Positions 29,536 to 40,239 of a DNA stretch of 64,000 nucleotides are shown here, in pieces. The stretch lies in the NCBI RefSeq assembly GCF_900129575.1, contig NZ_FQWE01000008.1, positions 1 to 64,000 on the forward strand, given 5' to 3'. A model generated the notes under the pieces. The model had not been told where the DNA came from and ran no database searches. It saw only the letters and a program-made list of their open reading frames with translations. Position 1 is the stretch's first letter. Every line of letters begins with the position of its first letter. Source of the stretch: Flavobacterium segetis. Its GTDB lineage: Bacteria > Bacteroidota > Bacteroidia > Flavobacteriales > Flavobacteriaceae. The position numbers were made by a program, and so were the translations under genes.

Positions 29536-31671
29536 TCATTTCCAAATTACAGCTTGTGCAGGTTGCAAAGGATTTTTTCCCACCAATATTTTACTTCCTT
29601 TTGGGATCTCAAGTTCGACAGCATCGTTAGAATAATTAACTCCTACATAGAAGCCATCTCTCCATTCAACAAAAACACCGCTTGGTAAATTCTCAATAGC
29701 CACATTTGCTCTTTCATATACGCTGCGTACAATTTGTCTCTCTAAGTTTCCATCAATACTTTCTACACCGATGTAAGTTACTGTTCCTTTTCCTAATTTT
29801 CTAGTAACTGCGGCAGCTTTTCCTTTATAAAATTGATCTTCATAAGTGGCTAAAACTTCAGTTCCTTTTCTAGGAGATAATACATCTGCCCAAGTATTCC
29901 ATTGAAAGTTATTGTTAGCTGATTTTATATTTCCTTTCATATCTGTAACTAACACATCAAAAAAGTCAACATCAGCTCCAATTAAAGGCACAATTGGCGC
30001 ACTCCAGTTGGCTTCAAAAAAATGTCCGTTTTTGTCTTTTTGTCCCGTTCTACAACTTAAAATCAAGTTCCCACCATTTTCAACATACTTAGTCCACTTG
30101 TCCACTAATTTTTGATCAATTAGTTGATATGCTGATGCGACAATAAATGGATAATCATCAAAATTGTCTTCCTCTGTAAGGAAATCAACTGGCGCTCCAG
30201 TAGATTTTATAGCTGAGGAATAGGTGTTTCTGTGTTTCCAAGTACTCCAATGTTTAGTTTGCTTGTGATTTTCTAAGTCCCAAAGATTTTCGTGACTCCA
30301 TAAAAAACCTGTTTTTCTATTGGCAATTTTCTGCGGAAGCACTGCTTTAGGGTCATACTCTTTGCGCAATAGTTTCATATCTTGAATAGACTGTACAAAC
30401 TCTTTTCCACCGGTAGAAAGTGTCACTCCGTCATTACCCACAATGCCTTCGTGATACATTTCGCTACTTCCTAGCGGATGTCTGTATCTGTAAGTACACG
30501 TAAAAGCACAACCACCTCCAAAGGCTTGTGAAAGCCACATGTGCACAGTTCCCGGTTGCAATTGCGGGTTGATACCTGCCCAGTTTACCTGTCCTGGTTG
30601 TAATTCCATAATCCCTGTAACGCCATTGATTGAACGGTAATAATCGTTTGCTTCATGAATTTTACTAGGATGTCCCATTCTAAAATTATCTCCGCCTAAA
30701 TTATTTTGACCACTTACTGGGTACATTGTATAGGTGATAAAGTCCATTTTATTAGCTCTTCGTGGGTCTGAATCGTAAGTTACATTAGTGAAGTTAGTTG
30801 TTATCCACTGTTTTGGATCCGTATATTTTCGCAATGTTTCGGCTTGATCGTTTAAGAAACTAGCTTGAGCATCAGCAGTGAATCGTTTGAAATCTAAAAT
30901 CGTATGTGGACTTAACTTATCTTCAAAATAAACTTCGGTGTTAGGTAATACGATTTGTTCAAAGTTAGAATAACGTGTACTCCAGAAACTACCAACCCAT
31001 TCCGTATTCAATTTTTCAATAGTTCCGTATTTGGCTTTAAGCCAAATTTGAAATGCTGTTCTAGCAGAAGGACTAAAATCCTCTGTAGACAAAGGTTCGT
31101 TGTCAATTTGCCAACCTATAACGTTCTTGTTTTTACCGTATCTTTTTCCCAATTCAGTAACTATTTTCGCTGTGAATTCACGGTATTTTTCATTTGTTAC
31201 TGAAATATTTGCTCTATTTCCGTGTTGTCTTCGGTTGCCTTTAGAATCAACTAAATATATTTCAGGGTATTTATCACCCATCCAAGCTGGTGGAGTAGGT
31301 GTAGGCGTACAAAGAATTACCTTTAAACCTTCTTTTTCGGCTATTGCCATAGCTTCATCTAGCCATTTAAAATCATATTTACCTTCCTCTGGCTCCATAT
31401 ATGTCCATGCGAATTCAGCGAAATGTGTGAATTCAAAACCTAACTTTTTTATGTTTTTTAAGTCGCGATCCCATTGTTCTCTTGGCCATTGCTCAGGGTA
31501 ATAATACACCCCAATTTGCATTAAATCAGCTTTATCGAAAAATCGTTGTGGGTCTTTTTTTTCTGTTGTAGCTGCTTTTTTATTTTGAGCAACTATTTGC
31601 GTCGAATGGCAAGTAAATACTACTAAAGCTACTAATGTGAGCTTGGATAAAAGGGAATTAAAAGTTATCAT
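29536..31671 (-). CDS. GH42 beta-galactosidase
   Basis: 711 residues, signal peptide about 1-29, so exported. Residues about 50-440 are the GH42 TIM barrel, beginning IGVYYYPEQWPREQWDRDL. Acid/base Glu192 (GWQIDNEPLS) and nucleophile Glu356 (GIMELQPGQVNW) are present. A beta-galactosidase trimerisation-like domain and a small C-terminal domain follow. It hydrolyses terminal beta-D-galactosyl links. It is the last gene of a SusC-SusD-GH63-GH42 unit, 18 bp after the GH63-like gene. Released galactose would enter the Leloir operon at 44-50 kb. Confidence 0.95.
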   Translation of the reverse strand: MITFNSLLSKLTLVALVVFTCHSTQIVAQNKKAATTEKKDPQRFFDKADLMQIGVYYYPEQWPREQWDRDLKNIKKLGFEFTHFAEFAWTYMEPEEGKYDFKWLDEAMAIAEKEGLKVILCTPTPTPPAWMGDKYPEIYLVDSKGNRRQHGNRANISVTNEKYREFTAKIVTELGKRYGKNKNVIGWQIDNEPLSTEDFSPSARTAFQIWLKAKYGTIEKLNTEWVGSFWSTRYSNFEQIVLPNTEVYFEDKLSPHTILDFKRFTADAQASFLNDQAETLRKYTDPKQWITTNFTNVTYDSDPRRANKMDFITYTMYPVSGQNNLGGDNFRMGHPSKIHEANDYYRSINGVTGIMELQPGQVNWAGINPQLQPGTVHMWLSQAFGGGCAFTCTYRYRHPLGSSEMYHEGIVGNDGVTLSTGGKEFVQSIQDMKLLRKEYDPKAVLPQKIANRKTGFLWSHENLWDLENHKQTKHWSTWKHRNTYSSAIKSTGAPVDFLTEEDNFDDYPFIVASAYQLIDQKLVDKWTKYVENGGNLILSCRTGQKDKNGHFFEANWSAPIVPLIGADVDFFDVLVTDMKGNIKSANNNFQWNTWADVLSPRKGTEVLATYEDQFYKGKAAAVTRKLGKGTVTYIGVESIDGNLERQIVRSVYERANVAIENLPSGVFVEWRDGFYVGVNYSNDAVELEIPKGSKILVGKNPLQPAQAVIWK

Positions 31672-31689
31672 TTCTTAATCGTTTATTTT

Positions 31690-33693
31690 TTAGTTGTTTA
31701 AAAGTAGTAGTAGAAAATGAGCGGCTGACCAGCTAAAATTTTGAGCTTCTAATCCTTTTCCACTTGTAGGATGGTAATTCTCTCTTATAGATTTTCCCTT
31801 TTCTAAAGCGCCTTCGGTGTTATGAATCAGTTTTTTTGTTAAAATATTGGCTTCTGTTTTGTAACCGTATTTTTCTAATCCATTGATACCGAAATATACT
31901 TGATCTAACCATATTGGTCCTCTCCAATATCCATTAGCAGGATTAAATTTCGGATTGTTTTTAGCCAATGTTGGTAAAGGCACAAAAGTATTAAAGGTAT
32001 TTGGATTAAGTAAATTATCTTTTATGGCCTTTGCTTGTTTATTAGAAGCAACTTCAGCCCAAAGTGGCAAGAAACCCTCGCATCCCATATCTTTCACGAA
32101 TGTTTTTCCATCCAAAGAAGTGTCATAAAACCATCCTGTACTTGCATCCCAAAACTGCGTTTGAATTTGCTTTTTTAGGGTTTTGCTTTCTGCTTTCCAT
32201 TTTTTTTCATCTTTAGCGAGCTTTAAAACTTTAGCCATTTGAGCTAAATAGTTTTTTTCAGCATAGAGAAAAGAGTTTAAATCCACACTTTCTTGATCCA
32301 GCGAATAAGCGTTTTCTGAATTTTTGAGTACTTTACTGTTGTCAAATCGTACTGCATTGTCCATTCCGCTTTCCCATTTCCCAGCCACTAAAGTACCATC
32401 TGTGGATCCAAATTCACAAAGTCCATCTTGATCATGATCGCGATCTTTATACCACCAAGCATGATATTTCTTTAATTTTGGATACATTTCTTTAACGAAA
32501 TCTACGTTTTTATTTTGTTTGTAAATTTCCCAAACTGCCCAAGAAGCTAGCGGTGATTTAGTATTTCGATAATTATTAGGTTCAATTGAGGTATCTCTAT
32601 AAATGCAATCCGGAATAAAACCATTAGGCTCTTGAAAGTCGAACATAGCTCGTACTTGGTTTTCGGCTAAAGCTGGGTCCACTTCTGCAATTGCCGCAGC
32701 ATGTTTCCAGCTGTCCCAAGCCCAGAAACCATGGAACCATTCGTAATGATAACTAGGAAAAATTCCTGCATGTTTTAAACCTTCAGCTGCAATTCTAGTG
32801 TTGTTTTGCAAGGTGAGCACTAATTTCGCTAGGAAAACAGAGTATTCGGAATCTTTGTAGGTCGGCTTTTTTTTAGTAATTAATTGTACTAATTGATTTT
32901 CTTTTTCTTGTTGTGTTTGTTCTAAAACTGATTCAAATTTTAATTTCGAAATGCTTTCTTTCTCTTTTTTCCAGTCGTATTGAGGGAAAATAAAAGTTTG
33001 AGAAACGATTATTTCTTTAGTTTCATTTGGTTGTAATACTAGTTGAGACGTCTCTGCTGTAAAGCCATTCTTCGTAACTTCTATTTTGCTGTTCTCATTA
33101 ATAAACTGCACATAACCAATAGCGTTACTTTTTGATGAAACCACTTTTAAAGTCTTATCTACAACTGAAAGTTCCAAGTTATTTAGATAAACAGCTGATT
33201 TGAAAGTAGGTGTGAACGAAATGCTTTTTGAAGAAGTATTTGTTATACTAGTTTTTTGAATCGCAGTATGTCCAGATGAAAAAACTAGTTCTTGTTTGAT
33301 GCTTACTTTTTCATTTGAAAACTCCTGTTCTAAATGGCTATTGTAACTGTTCTGACTTTTTAAAGCCGTTTTCCAATTGATCATTTCTTGTTGTTTGTCA
33401 TCGATCAGATGTAAAGAAAGAAAGGAAGAACTTAACCACACTCCGTTTTGCTCAGTCATTAAAAAAGGACCTGAAAATCCGCCCTGAAGATCAGAAGGTT
33501 GTAATAATCCAAAGGCAAACCAAGCACCTTTGTCAGAAAAAGCTAATGATTTTCTATCCTTAGCATTTTCAGGATTTCCTTTGTAGTTTAAGTTGTTTTT
33601 ACTTAATTCTAAGTTGCTAAATATACTTTGGGCAAAACTACTTTGGAATAGTATTAAGAACAGAAGTATATAAATTTTTTCTTTTTTGTACAT
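31690..33693 (-). CDS. GH63-like (YgjK/trehalase-like) glycoside hydrolase
   Basis: About 667 residues from ATG at 33693 (MYKKEKIYILLFLILFQ..SFAQ signal peptide). An upstream frame start at 33726 would bury the signal peptide. The (alpha/alpha)6 barrel shows FWAWDSWKHAAAIAEVDP, EPNGFIPDCIYRD, GKWESGMDNAVRFD (general acid Asp in WESGMDN) and GYWRGPIWLDQVYFGING, matching GH63 alpha-glucosidase/YgjK and mannosylglycerate-hydrolase-like enzymes. It probably trims alpha-linked sugars (glucose or mannose) from an oligosaccharide imported by the upstream SusC/SusD pair. Confidence 0.88.
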   Translation of the reverse strand: MYKKEKIYILLFLILFQSSFAQSIFSNLELSKNNLNYKGNPENAKDRKSLAFSDKGAWFAFGLLQPSDLQGGFSGPFLMTEQNGVWLSSSFLSLHLIDDKQQEMINWKTALKSQNSYNSHLEQEFSNEKVSIKQELVFSSGHTAIQKTSITNTSSKSISFTPTFKSAVYLNNLELSVVDKTLKVVSSKSNAIGYVQFINENSKIEVTKNGFTAETSQLVLQPNETKEIIVSQTFIFPQYDWKKEKESISKLKFESVLEQTQQEKENQLVQLITKKKPTYKDSEYSVFLAKLVLTLQNNTRIAAEGLKHAGIFPSYHYEWFHGFWAWDSWKHAAAIAEVDPALAENQVRAMFDFQEPNGFIPDCIYRDTSIEPNNYRNTKSPLASWAVWEIYKQNKNVDFVKEMYPKLKKYHAWWYKDRDHDQDGLCEFGSTDGTLVAGKWESGMDNAVRFDNSKVLKNSENAYSLDQESVDLNSFLYAEKNYLAQMAKVLKLAKDEKKWKAESKTLKKQIQTQFWDASTGWFYDTSLDGKTFVKDMGCEGFLPLWAEVASNKQAKAIKDNLLNPNTFNTFVPLPTLAKNNPKFNPANGYWRGPIWLDQVYFGINGLEKYGYKTEANILTKKLIHNTEGALEKGKSIRENYHPTSGKGLEAQNFSWSAAHFLLLLLNN

Positions 33694-33900
33694 GATTATT
33701 TTAAGTAGTTTACAGTTGAAAAGCACAAGTACTTTTTATTTAGAAAGATAATATCCTCTTAACTACACAATTTGAGCTAAAATACATTCTCTTATATTAA
33801 TTCTATTTTGTAACGTAAAATATTTATTTTTTTAAATTAAAAAGAATAGTACAAGTTTTATTCGGACTATTCTTTTTATTTGAATCTATTTATTCACCTT

Positions 33901-35403
33901 TTAATTATTTTGTATTTCAGTTAAAGGAACTGGATAAAAGTTATTTTTTGTTGCGTCAAAGCCAGTACGACCTACTGCGTCAAGGGCTATTTTAGTTTTT
34001 CCCCAACGACGTAAATCATAAAAACGGAAGTTCTCTAAAGGAAACTCAATAATTCTTTCGTGTTCGATTTGCGCTTTCACAGCATTATAAGTTATTCCGA
34101 TCATTCCAGGCATATCAGCACGAGCTCTTACAAGATTGATAAAAGGTATTGCTTCAACTGAACGTTGTAATTCGTTTAAAGCTTCTGCCTTCATCAAAAG
34201 GACATTTGAATATCTCATTAAAGGAACATTAAGTCCTAAAAATTCGGTGTCCATTTGATTTTGAGTAGGAGGTAAGTACTTACGGAAAACTGGCTTGTTA
34301 GCAGTTCCAAATTTGGCATCGTATGTTTCACCAAAAATTCTAGGATTTGAAGCGTCATTAAAATAAGGATCTTTAAAGAAAATGTTACCATAAAGACGAC
34401 TATCATAATTTCCTGTAGTGGCTATTTTACCTTCTTTTTTGAACTCATTCATCAACATATCTGTTGGCAGAATTTCGTCCCAACCGCCTAATTCACTTGC
34501 AGCCATCCAGAAATGTAGCGCAGTACGGTAGAATGCACCGTTTGAAGTGTTTTCACTAAATTGAAGTTCAAAAATAGATTCTTTTGAGTTTTTGTTTGTT
34601 CCATTAAACAAACTCACATAGTCTTTTACTAGTTCATATCCTTGAACTTTATCAAGAGCTTTAACTGATTCAGTAAGATACGTTTGTTTGTTTGCAGTTT
34701 CCTCATACGCTCTAGTCAAATAAGCAAAACCAAGATAGCTATTAGCAGCTCCGCTTGTTGCACGACCCGCTTTATCAGCAGGTTGAGCTGCAGGAAGTAC
34801 TTCAGCAACTGCTTTAAATTCGCTTACAATAAAATCCCATGTTTCTGCACGTTCAGCAAGAGGACTGCTTATTTCGTTCTGATTTGTAATATATTTAGTT
34901 CTTAATTTTACTTTTTCCCAATTAAGAATTAATTTCAAATGATAGTAAGCTCTTAAAAATCGTGCCTCTGCAATAATTTGGTTCTTATCAGCTTCACTAA
35001 TAGCAGATGCAGGTATTTCTCCAACCTTCGTAATAACTTGATTAGCATTACTAATACCACGATAATTTAATTTCCAATAAGATGTTAATTGGCTATTACC
35101 ATTTGTATACGTAAAATCGGCAAGTTCCACCCAGTTTTGATAATTTAAGGCATCACTACCTAGTTTGCAAATGTCTTCGCGATAAGCCTCTACAGGCCAT
35201 TTTACTTCAGCAAAAGCATACTCTTCAACTGATCCTTCGAGATAAGCATAGGTTGACGATAATCCAGCCTCGGCATCCGCTTTATTTCTCCAAAAAGTGG
35301 AAGAGTTAAGTTGGTCTGGCGACTGTTGTTCTAGGAAATCGTTACTACATCCTGCTAGTATGCAGATGCATAATACGGTAATAAAATTATATATACTTTT
35401 CAT
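33901..35403 (-). CDS. SusD/RagB-family nutrient-binding lipoprotein
   Basis: 500 residues. Lipoprotein signal with lipobox LAGC (Cys19), followed by the S-N-D acidic-style export context common in Bacteroidota surface lipoproteins. TPR-like SusD fold: FLEQQSPDQLNSSTFW, AEARFLRAYYHLKL, then the C-terminal block LMKAEALNEL...INLVRARADMPG...IEFPLENFRFYDLRRWGK. It caps the SusC transporter and captures the glycan at the cell surface. It follows SusC by 21 bp. The last residues after YPVPLTEIQNN are slightly short of the usual end but the protein looks complete. Confidence 0.95.
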   Translation of the reverse strand: MKSIYNFITVLCICILAGCSNDFLEQQSPDQLNSSTFWRNKADAEAGLSSTYAYLEGSVEEYAFAEVKWPVEAYREDICKLGSDALNYQNWVELADFTYTNGNSQLTSYWKLNYRGISNANQVITKVGEIPASAISEADKNQIIAEARFLRAYYHLKLILNWEKVKLRTKYITNQNEISSPLAERAETWDFIVSEFKAVAEVLPAAQPADKAGRATSGAANSYLGFAYLTRAYEETANKQTYLTESVKALDKVQGYELVKDYVSLFNGTNKNSKESIFELQFSENTSNGAFYRTALHFWMAASELGGWDEILPTDMLMNEFKKEGKIATTGNYDSRLYGNIFFKDPYFNDASNPRIFGETYDAKFGTANKPVFRKYLPPTQNQMDTEFLGLNVPLMRYSNVLLMKAEALNELQRSVEAIPFINLVRARADMPGMIGITYNAVKAQIEHERIIEFPLENFRFYDLRRWGKTKIALDAVGRTGFDATKNNFYPVPLTEIQNN

Positions 35404-35424
35404 AATTGTTTCTTTATAGATTTT

Positions 35425-38400
35425 TTAAAATACGTACTGCACACCTACAATAAATGATCTGGTAAATGGATATACAAAACGGTCAACACCAGTATCTAGT
35501 AAGTTGTTTCTAGAGAACTCTGGATCTGTTCCTGAGTATTTAGTAATGGTGAATACATTTTCAGCACTTACATAAAATCTAAGCTTGTCTATTTTTGCTG
35601 ATTCTAATAATGAGGTAGGTAATGAATACCCTATTTGTAATTGTCTCATTCTTACAAAGTTTCCATTCTCAAGGAAACGATCTGATTCTCTGCTATTTCC
35701 GTTAGGATCACCAAGTACTGCACGTGGAATGTTGCTATTATTATCTGGAGTCCAAGAATTAAGAGTAGAAGCCAGCATATTAGTTCCTGAGCTCATAGAT
35801 TCATAAAAATATCTGTTACCATTGTATAATTTGTTTCCAAACCCGCTTCCAATCAAAGTACTAAAGTCAAATCCTTTGTAGCTAGCCCCTAAAGTTAGGT
35901 TAGCTTCTACCTTTGGTAAACCTGTACCTGCATATTCTTTATCATTTTCGTCAATAAGACCATCATTGTTTAAATCTTTAAATCTAACATCACCTGGTTT
36001 AGCATTAGGTTGTATTAAATTTCCGCTGCTAGCGTAGCTATTCACTTCGTCTGTAGTTTGAAAAATACCATTGGCACGGTAAAGATAAAAAGAGCTTATT
36101 GGCGTTCCTACTCTTGCTTGAGTTGGAAAGTGCTCCGTATCAAATTTAAGCCCTTGTCCGTTAATAGCTTGGTCTGCATTAGCAAGACTTTCGACCTTGT
36201 TTTTAAGTGAACTAATATTAAAACCGACGTTATATTTAAAGTCATTACTTTGTTCGCTATAATTAATTTCAAATTCAAGCCCGCGGTTACTTACTTTTCC
36301 AACATTTAGGATTGGGTTGTCTATTCCTGCCGAAGGTGCTAGTTTCTTTGTAATTAACAAATCAGCTGTGACATTGCGATAGTAGTTTATCGAACCGCTA
36401 ATTTTACCATTTCTAAGGGCATAATCAAGACCTATATTTTTTGAATCAGTAGTTTCCCATTTTAGGTTGCGGTTTTCTAATGCAGTTGCAATACTGCCTG
36501 GCCATGGATTACTACCTGTTCCTTGTACGTAACCAGAATTTAAGTAATTCCCTGAGTAAATCAAAGAGCTAGACGTGTAATATCCTAAAGCAGCTTCGTT
36601 ACCTAAACGTCCCCAACTGGCACGTAGCTTAGCTGTAGAAACAATGAAATCTTCTGGATAAAAATCTTCTTTATCAATTTTCCAACCTAAAGCCACAGAT
36701 GGAAATGCTCCCCAACGACTGTCTTTGCCAAATTTTGATGATCCGTCATAACGTATAGTCGCTTGTGCTAAGTAACGATCTTTGTAAGAGTAGTTAATAC
36801 GACTAAAGTAGGAAAGTCTATTATACTGATATTTTGAACCGTCAGCAGAATAAGTTCCTCCTTTTCCCGCTCCAATAGTTTCAAAACCTGGATCTAAAAA
36901 TCCTGCAGCACGTTCCGTTGAAACAAGTTGACCGTCTACTACAGATTGGTCAGTCGTTCTTCCTTCAACTGTAATGTCATTCCAGTTAGAAGAGGAAGGA
37001 TTAATAGTATTACCTAACAAGAAGTCGATAGAATGTTCGCCAAATTTTTTATCCATCATTAAGGTGTTTTCAAAAATTTGTTCACTCCAGTACGTTCTAA
37101 CTTCTCTATGAACTGTATATTTTTCTAGTGCTTGTATGTTTGCGATAAATGGTGGGTTATGTGCCGTACGCTGTGAATTTAATTCGTGGTGAGAATAGGC
37201 AGTTTTAAATTTCAACCAAGGTGCTATCTTAGCAGTGATCGAAATGTTAGCTGTAAAATCTTGACCTTTTAAATCCCCACTTCTAAAACGCTCATCGGCT
37301 GCAGGGTTTGTGTTAAAAGGTAGTCCATTTTTGTTCGTTAATCCATATCCGTAAGTTTCATTTGAATCCAAAGCAGGAACTAATGGAGCTATTGCATAAA
37401 CCTCTTTTAATTGAAAGTTAGGTTGCTCACTTTTAGTCGTTAGGTAAGAAAGTTTAGTGTCTATATCAAAAATTGATTTTTTAAAACTTACTCTTGCACT
37501 TGCATTTTTTTGTCCAAAGTTATTATCGATGATAATTCCTTTTTCTTTGGCATAGTTACCATATAAGGCAAATTTTATAACTCCTTCTCGACCTTGAATA
37601 CCTAAACCATAGTTTTGAGCTAATCCAGAACGAAAAACTTGGTCTTGCCAGTTCGTGTTGGCTGTTATCGGAGCGCTTATGTATGCTGGCAATGAAACAG
37701 GTGTATTCGCATACTTATTGTATTCGTCATACATTCGTTTATGAACGGTTCTATAGCCCTCAGCATCTAATAATTCTATTCTTTTTACTGATGATGTACT
37801 GTTTACAAAAGAAGTGAAATCAACTTTTATACCCTGTTTAAGGCCAGCTTTAGTAGTAACGATAATTACTCCGTTTGCAGCAACTGAACCATAGATAGCC
37901 GCAGCAGCTCCATCTTTAAGCACTTCAATAGACTCGATATTTGTAGGATTTACGGAACTTAAAGATCCTTGAAATCCATCAATAATGCATAATGGTTCTG
38001 TGTTTCCAAAAGTATTAATTCCTCTAATTTTTATTTTTACAGCAGCACCTGCAGCACCGCTACTTTTTTGAACATTTACACCAGCTACCAATCCTTGAAT
38101 CGCTTCTGAAACATTATTTGTAGCTCTAGTTTCAATGCTTTCCTTCTTTATTGAAGATATTGCTCCAGTAACATTCCCTTTTTTAATGGAACCGTATCCT
38201 ATAACTACTACTTCGTTAAGTTTATTGTTTTCTTCCTCAAGTGTGATATTTAAGTCTGTTTTGTTATTTACAGCTATAGTAAGATCTAAAAATCCAATGT
38301 AGGTAAAATTTAAACTTGGATTTTTTAGATCAGAGGGGATTCTTAATGTAAATTTTCCATTTTCGTCACTCGTTGTTCCAATACTCGTTGTCGCTATTAT

Positions 38401-38562
38401 AATATTTACTCCGGGAAGTGTATTTCCTTTATTGTCTGTTACTTTTCCTGAAATACTTTTTTGCATTTGATTTTCTTGCGCAAAAGTAAAGTTGGATTGA
38501 CACAGGAACATCATTAAGAGCATGAAGTTTATTCCCCTAAATAATAAAATTCGTTTTTTCAT
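35425..38562 (-). CDS. SusC/RagA-family TonB-linked outer-membrane transporter
   Basis: 1045 residues, signal peptide about 1-29 (TFAQ). Carboxypeptidase-regulatory-like domain (about 35-115), the TonB-box region LNEVVVIGYGS, and a plug with VRGIN-type motif (KIRGINTFGNTEPLCIIDG). The barrel ends RSFIVGVQYVF. It has no STN domain, so it is not FecIR-controlled; the TPR-LuxR protein at 41.8 kb is a likely regulator. With the adjacent SusD it imports oligosaccharides that the GH63 and GH42 enzymes degrade. It begins 57 bp after the ALDH gene on the same strand. Confidence 0.96.
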   Translation of the reverse strand: MKKRILLFRGINFMLLMMFLCQSNFTFAQENQMQKSISGKVTDNKGNTLPGVNIIIATTSIGTTSDENGKFTLRIPSDLKNPSLNFTYIGFLDLTIAVNNKTDLNITLEEENNKLNEVVVIGYGSIKKGNVTGAISSIKKESIETRATNNVSEAIQGLVAGVNVQKSSGAAGAAVKIKIRGINTFGNTEPLCIIDGFQGSLSSVNPTNIESIEVLKDGAAAAIYGSVAANGVIIVTTKAGLKQGIKVDFTSFVNSTSSVKRIELLDAEGYRTVHKRMYDEYNKYANTPVSLPAYISAPITANTNWQDQVFRSGLAQNYGLGIQGREGVIKFALYGNYAKEKGIIIDNNFGQKNASARVSFKKSIFDIDTKLSYLTTKSEQPNFQLKEVYAIAPLVPALDSNETYGYGLTNKNGLPFNTNPAADERFRSGDLKGQDFTANISITAKIAPWLKFKTAYSHHELNSQRTAHNPPFIANIQALEKYTVHREVRTYWSEQIFENTLMMDKKFGEHSIDFLLGNTINPSSSNWNDITVEGRTTDQSVVDGQLVSTERAAGFLDPGFETIGAGKGGTYSADGSKYQYNRLSYFSRINYSYKDRYLAQATIRYDGSSKFGKDSRWGAFPSVALGWKIDKEDFYPEDFIVSTAKLRASWGRLGNEAALGYYTSSSLIYSGNYLNSGYVQGTGSNPWPGSIATALENRNLKWETTDSKNIGLDYALRNGKISGSINYYRNVTADLLITKKLAPSAGIDNPILNVGKVSNRGLEFEINYSEQSNDFKYNVGFNISSLKNKVESLANADQAINGQGLKFDTEHFPTQARVGTPISSFYLYRANGIFQTTDEVNSYASSGNLIQPNAKPGDVRFKDLNNDGLIDENDKEYAGTGLPKVEANLTLGASYKGFDFSTLIGSGFGNKLYNGNRYFYESMSSGTNMLASTLNSWTPDNNSNIPRAVLGDPNGNSRESDRFLENGNFVRMRQLQIGYSLPTSLLESAKIDKLRFYVSAENVFTITKYSGTDPEFSRNNLLDTGVDRFVYPFTRSFIVGVQYVF

Positions 38563-38619
38563 GTGTAATAAATTTGGTTAATTAAAGTTTTATATTTATC
38601 TCGTTTTAAGTTACTTGCT

Positions 38620-40176
38620 TTATTGCAAATCAAATTTAATTCCTTGTGCCAATGGTAGACTTGTGGTATAATTAATAGTATTAGTTTGACGCCTCATATA
38701 TATTTTCCAAGCATCAGATCCTGATTCTCTTCCTCCACCAGTGTCTTTCTCGCCACCAAAAGCACCTCCAATTTCAGCTCCGGATGTTCCTATGTTAACA
38801 TTGGCAATTCCACAATCTGAACCTACAACTGATAAAAATCTTTCAGCTTCACGTAAATTATTAGTCATAATAGCTGATGATAATCCTTGCCCAACTCCGT
38901 TTTGATATTCAAGTGCGTTATCAACATCTCCACTGTATTTTATTAAATATAAAACAGGAGCAAAAGTCTCGTGTTGCACAATCTCAAATGAATTTTGAGC
39001 TAAAGCAATTGCTGGCTTCACGTAACATCCACTTTCATAACCTTCTCCAGAAAGAACTCCGCCTTCAACTAATATAGTTCCGCCTTGTGCAACTACCTTA
39101 TCTAAGGCCGCAGCATACATTATGACTGCCTCTTTATCGATTAGCGGACCTACGTGATTATTTTCGTCTAATGGATTTCCGATTTTGAGTTGTTTGTATG
39201 CCGAGACAATGGCGTCTTTTACTTTTTCGAATATACTTTCATGAATAATCAAGCGACGTGTTGATGTGCAACGTTGTCCTGCAGTTCCTACAGCTCCAAA
39301 AACAGCTCCGATAATAGTCATATTGATGTCAGCATCAGGAGTTACGATTATGGCATTATTTCCACCTAGTTCTAAAAGAGATTTCCCTAAACGTGCAGCA
39401 ACAGCTTGCGCCACTATTTTTCCCATTCTAGTTGAACCTGTAGCTGATATTAATGGAATTCGGGCATCTGAGGTCATCAGTTCTCCCAATTTGTAGTCAC
39501 CATTAATCAAGCACGAAATTCCTTCTGGTAAATTATTTTCTTCAATAACTTCGGCTATAATATTTTGACATGCTATTCCGCAAAGAGGCGTCTTTTCTGA
39601 AGGTTTCCACACACAAACATCTCCACAAATCCAAGCTAGAGCGGTGTTCCAAGCCCAAACAGCAACTGGAAAGTTAAATGCCGATATGATACCAACAACG
39701 CCCATTGGATGATATTGCTCGTACATACGGTGGCCAGGTCGCTCAGAATGCATGGTTAGACCGTGTAATTGACGGGATAAGCCTACGGCGAAATCACATA
39801 TATCGATCATCTCTTGTACTTCTCCGTATCCTTCTTGTAGTGATTTTCCCATTTCATACGAAACTAATTTCCCTAAAGCTTCTTTATTTTGGCGTAATTT
39901 TTCTCCAAATTGGCGAACAATTTCACCGCGTTGTGGAGCTGGCATTAATCGAAATGTTTTAAAAGCTGCTGTGGCTACTTGTATTGTTTTTTCGTAATCT
40001 TCAGCAGTCGACATTTTTACCGAACCAATCAATTTTCCATCAACTGGAGAATAGCTTTCCAAGATTTCTCCTGATGAAAAATTATGCAATCCTGTTGAGG
40101 TTCCTTCATTAATTTTATTGATACCCAATTTTTGCAATGCTTCAGCTATTCCGAATTCTGATATTTTTGTTGTCAT
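38620..40176 (-). CDS. ALDH7-type aldehyde dehydrogenase (aminoadipate-semialdehyde dehydrogenase)
   Basis: About 518 residues from ATG at 40176 (MTTKISEFGIAEALQKLGI); earlier in-frame codons lack a convincing start. It has the NAD-binding and catalytic motifs ELGGNNAII (Glu) and GTAGQRCTSTRRL (Cys nucleophile). The GGNN and C-T-S-T-R-R pattern, the ISATGSTRMG block and the N-terminal leader are typical of ALDH7 (antiquitin), which oxidises 2-aminoadipate-6-semialdehyde to 2-aminoadipate in lysine catabolism. It lies 63 bp downstream of the DUF1338 gene, which would act two steps later. Confidence 0.9.
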   Translation of the reverse strand: MTTKISEFGIAEALQKLGINKINEGTSTGLHNFSSGEILESYSPVDGKLIGSVKMSTAEDYEKTIQVATAAFKTFRLMPAPQRGEIVRQFGEKLRQNKEALGKLVSYEMGKSLQEGYGEVQEMIDICDFAVGLSRQLHGLTMHSERPGHRMYEQYHPMGVVGIISAFNFPVAVWAWNTALAWICGDVCVWKPSEKTPLCGIACQNIIAEVIEENNLPEGISCLINGDYKLGELMTSDARIPLISATGSTRMGKIVAQAVAARLGKSLLELGGNNAIIVTPDADINMTIIGAVFGAVGTAGQRCTSTRRLIIHESIFEKVKDAIVSAYKQLKIGNPLDENNHVGPLIDKEAVIMYAAALDKVVAQGGTILVEGGVLSGEGYESGCYVKPAIALAQNSFEIVQHETFAPVLYLIKYSGDVDNALEYQNGVGQGLSSAIMTNNLREAERFLSVVGSDCGIANVNIGTSGAEIGGAFGGEKDTGGGRESGSDAWKIYMRRQTNTINYTTSLPLAQGIKFDLQ

Positions 40177-40239
40177 ATTTTGTAAATTATATAGTCGAAA
40201 AATGAAGGAGTATAGCACCCATTTTCCGCTACGGAATTG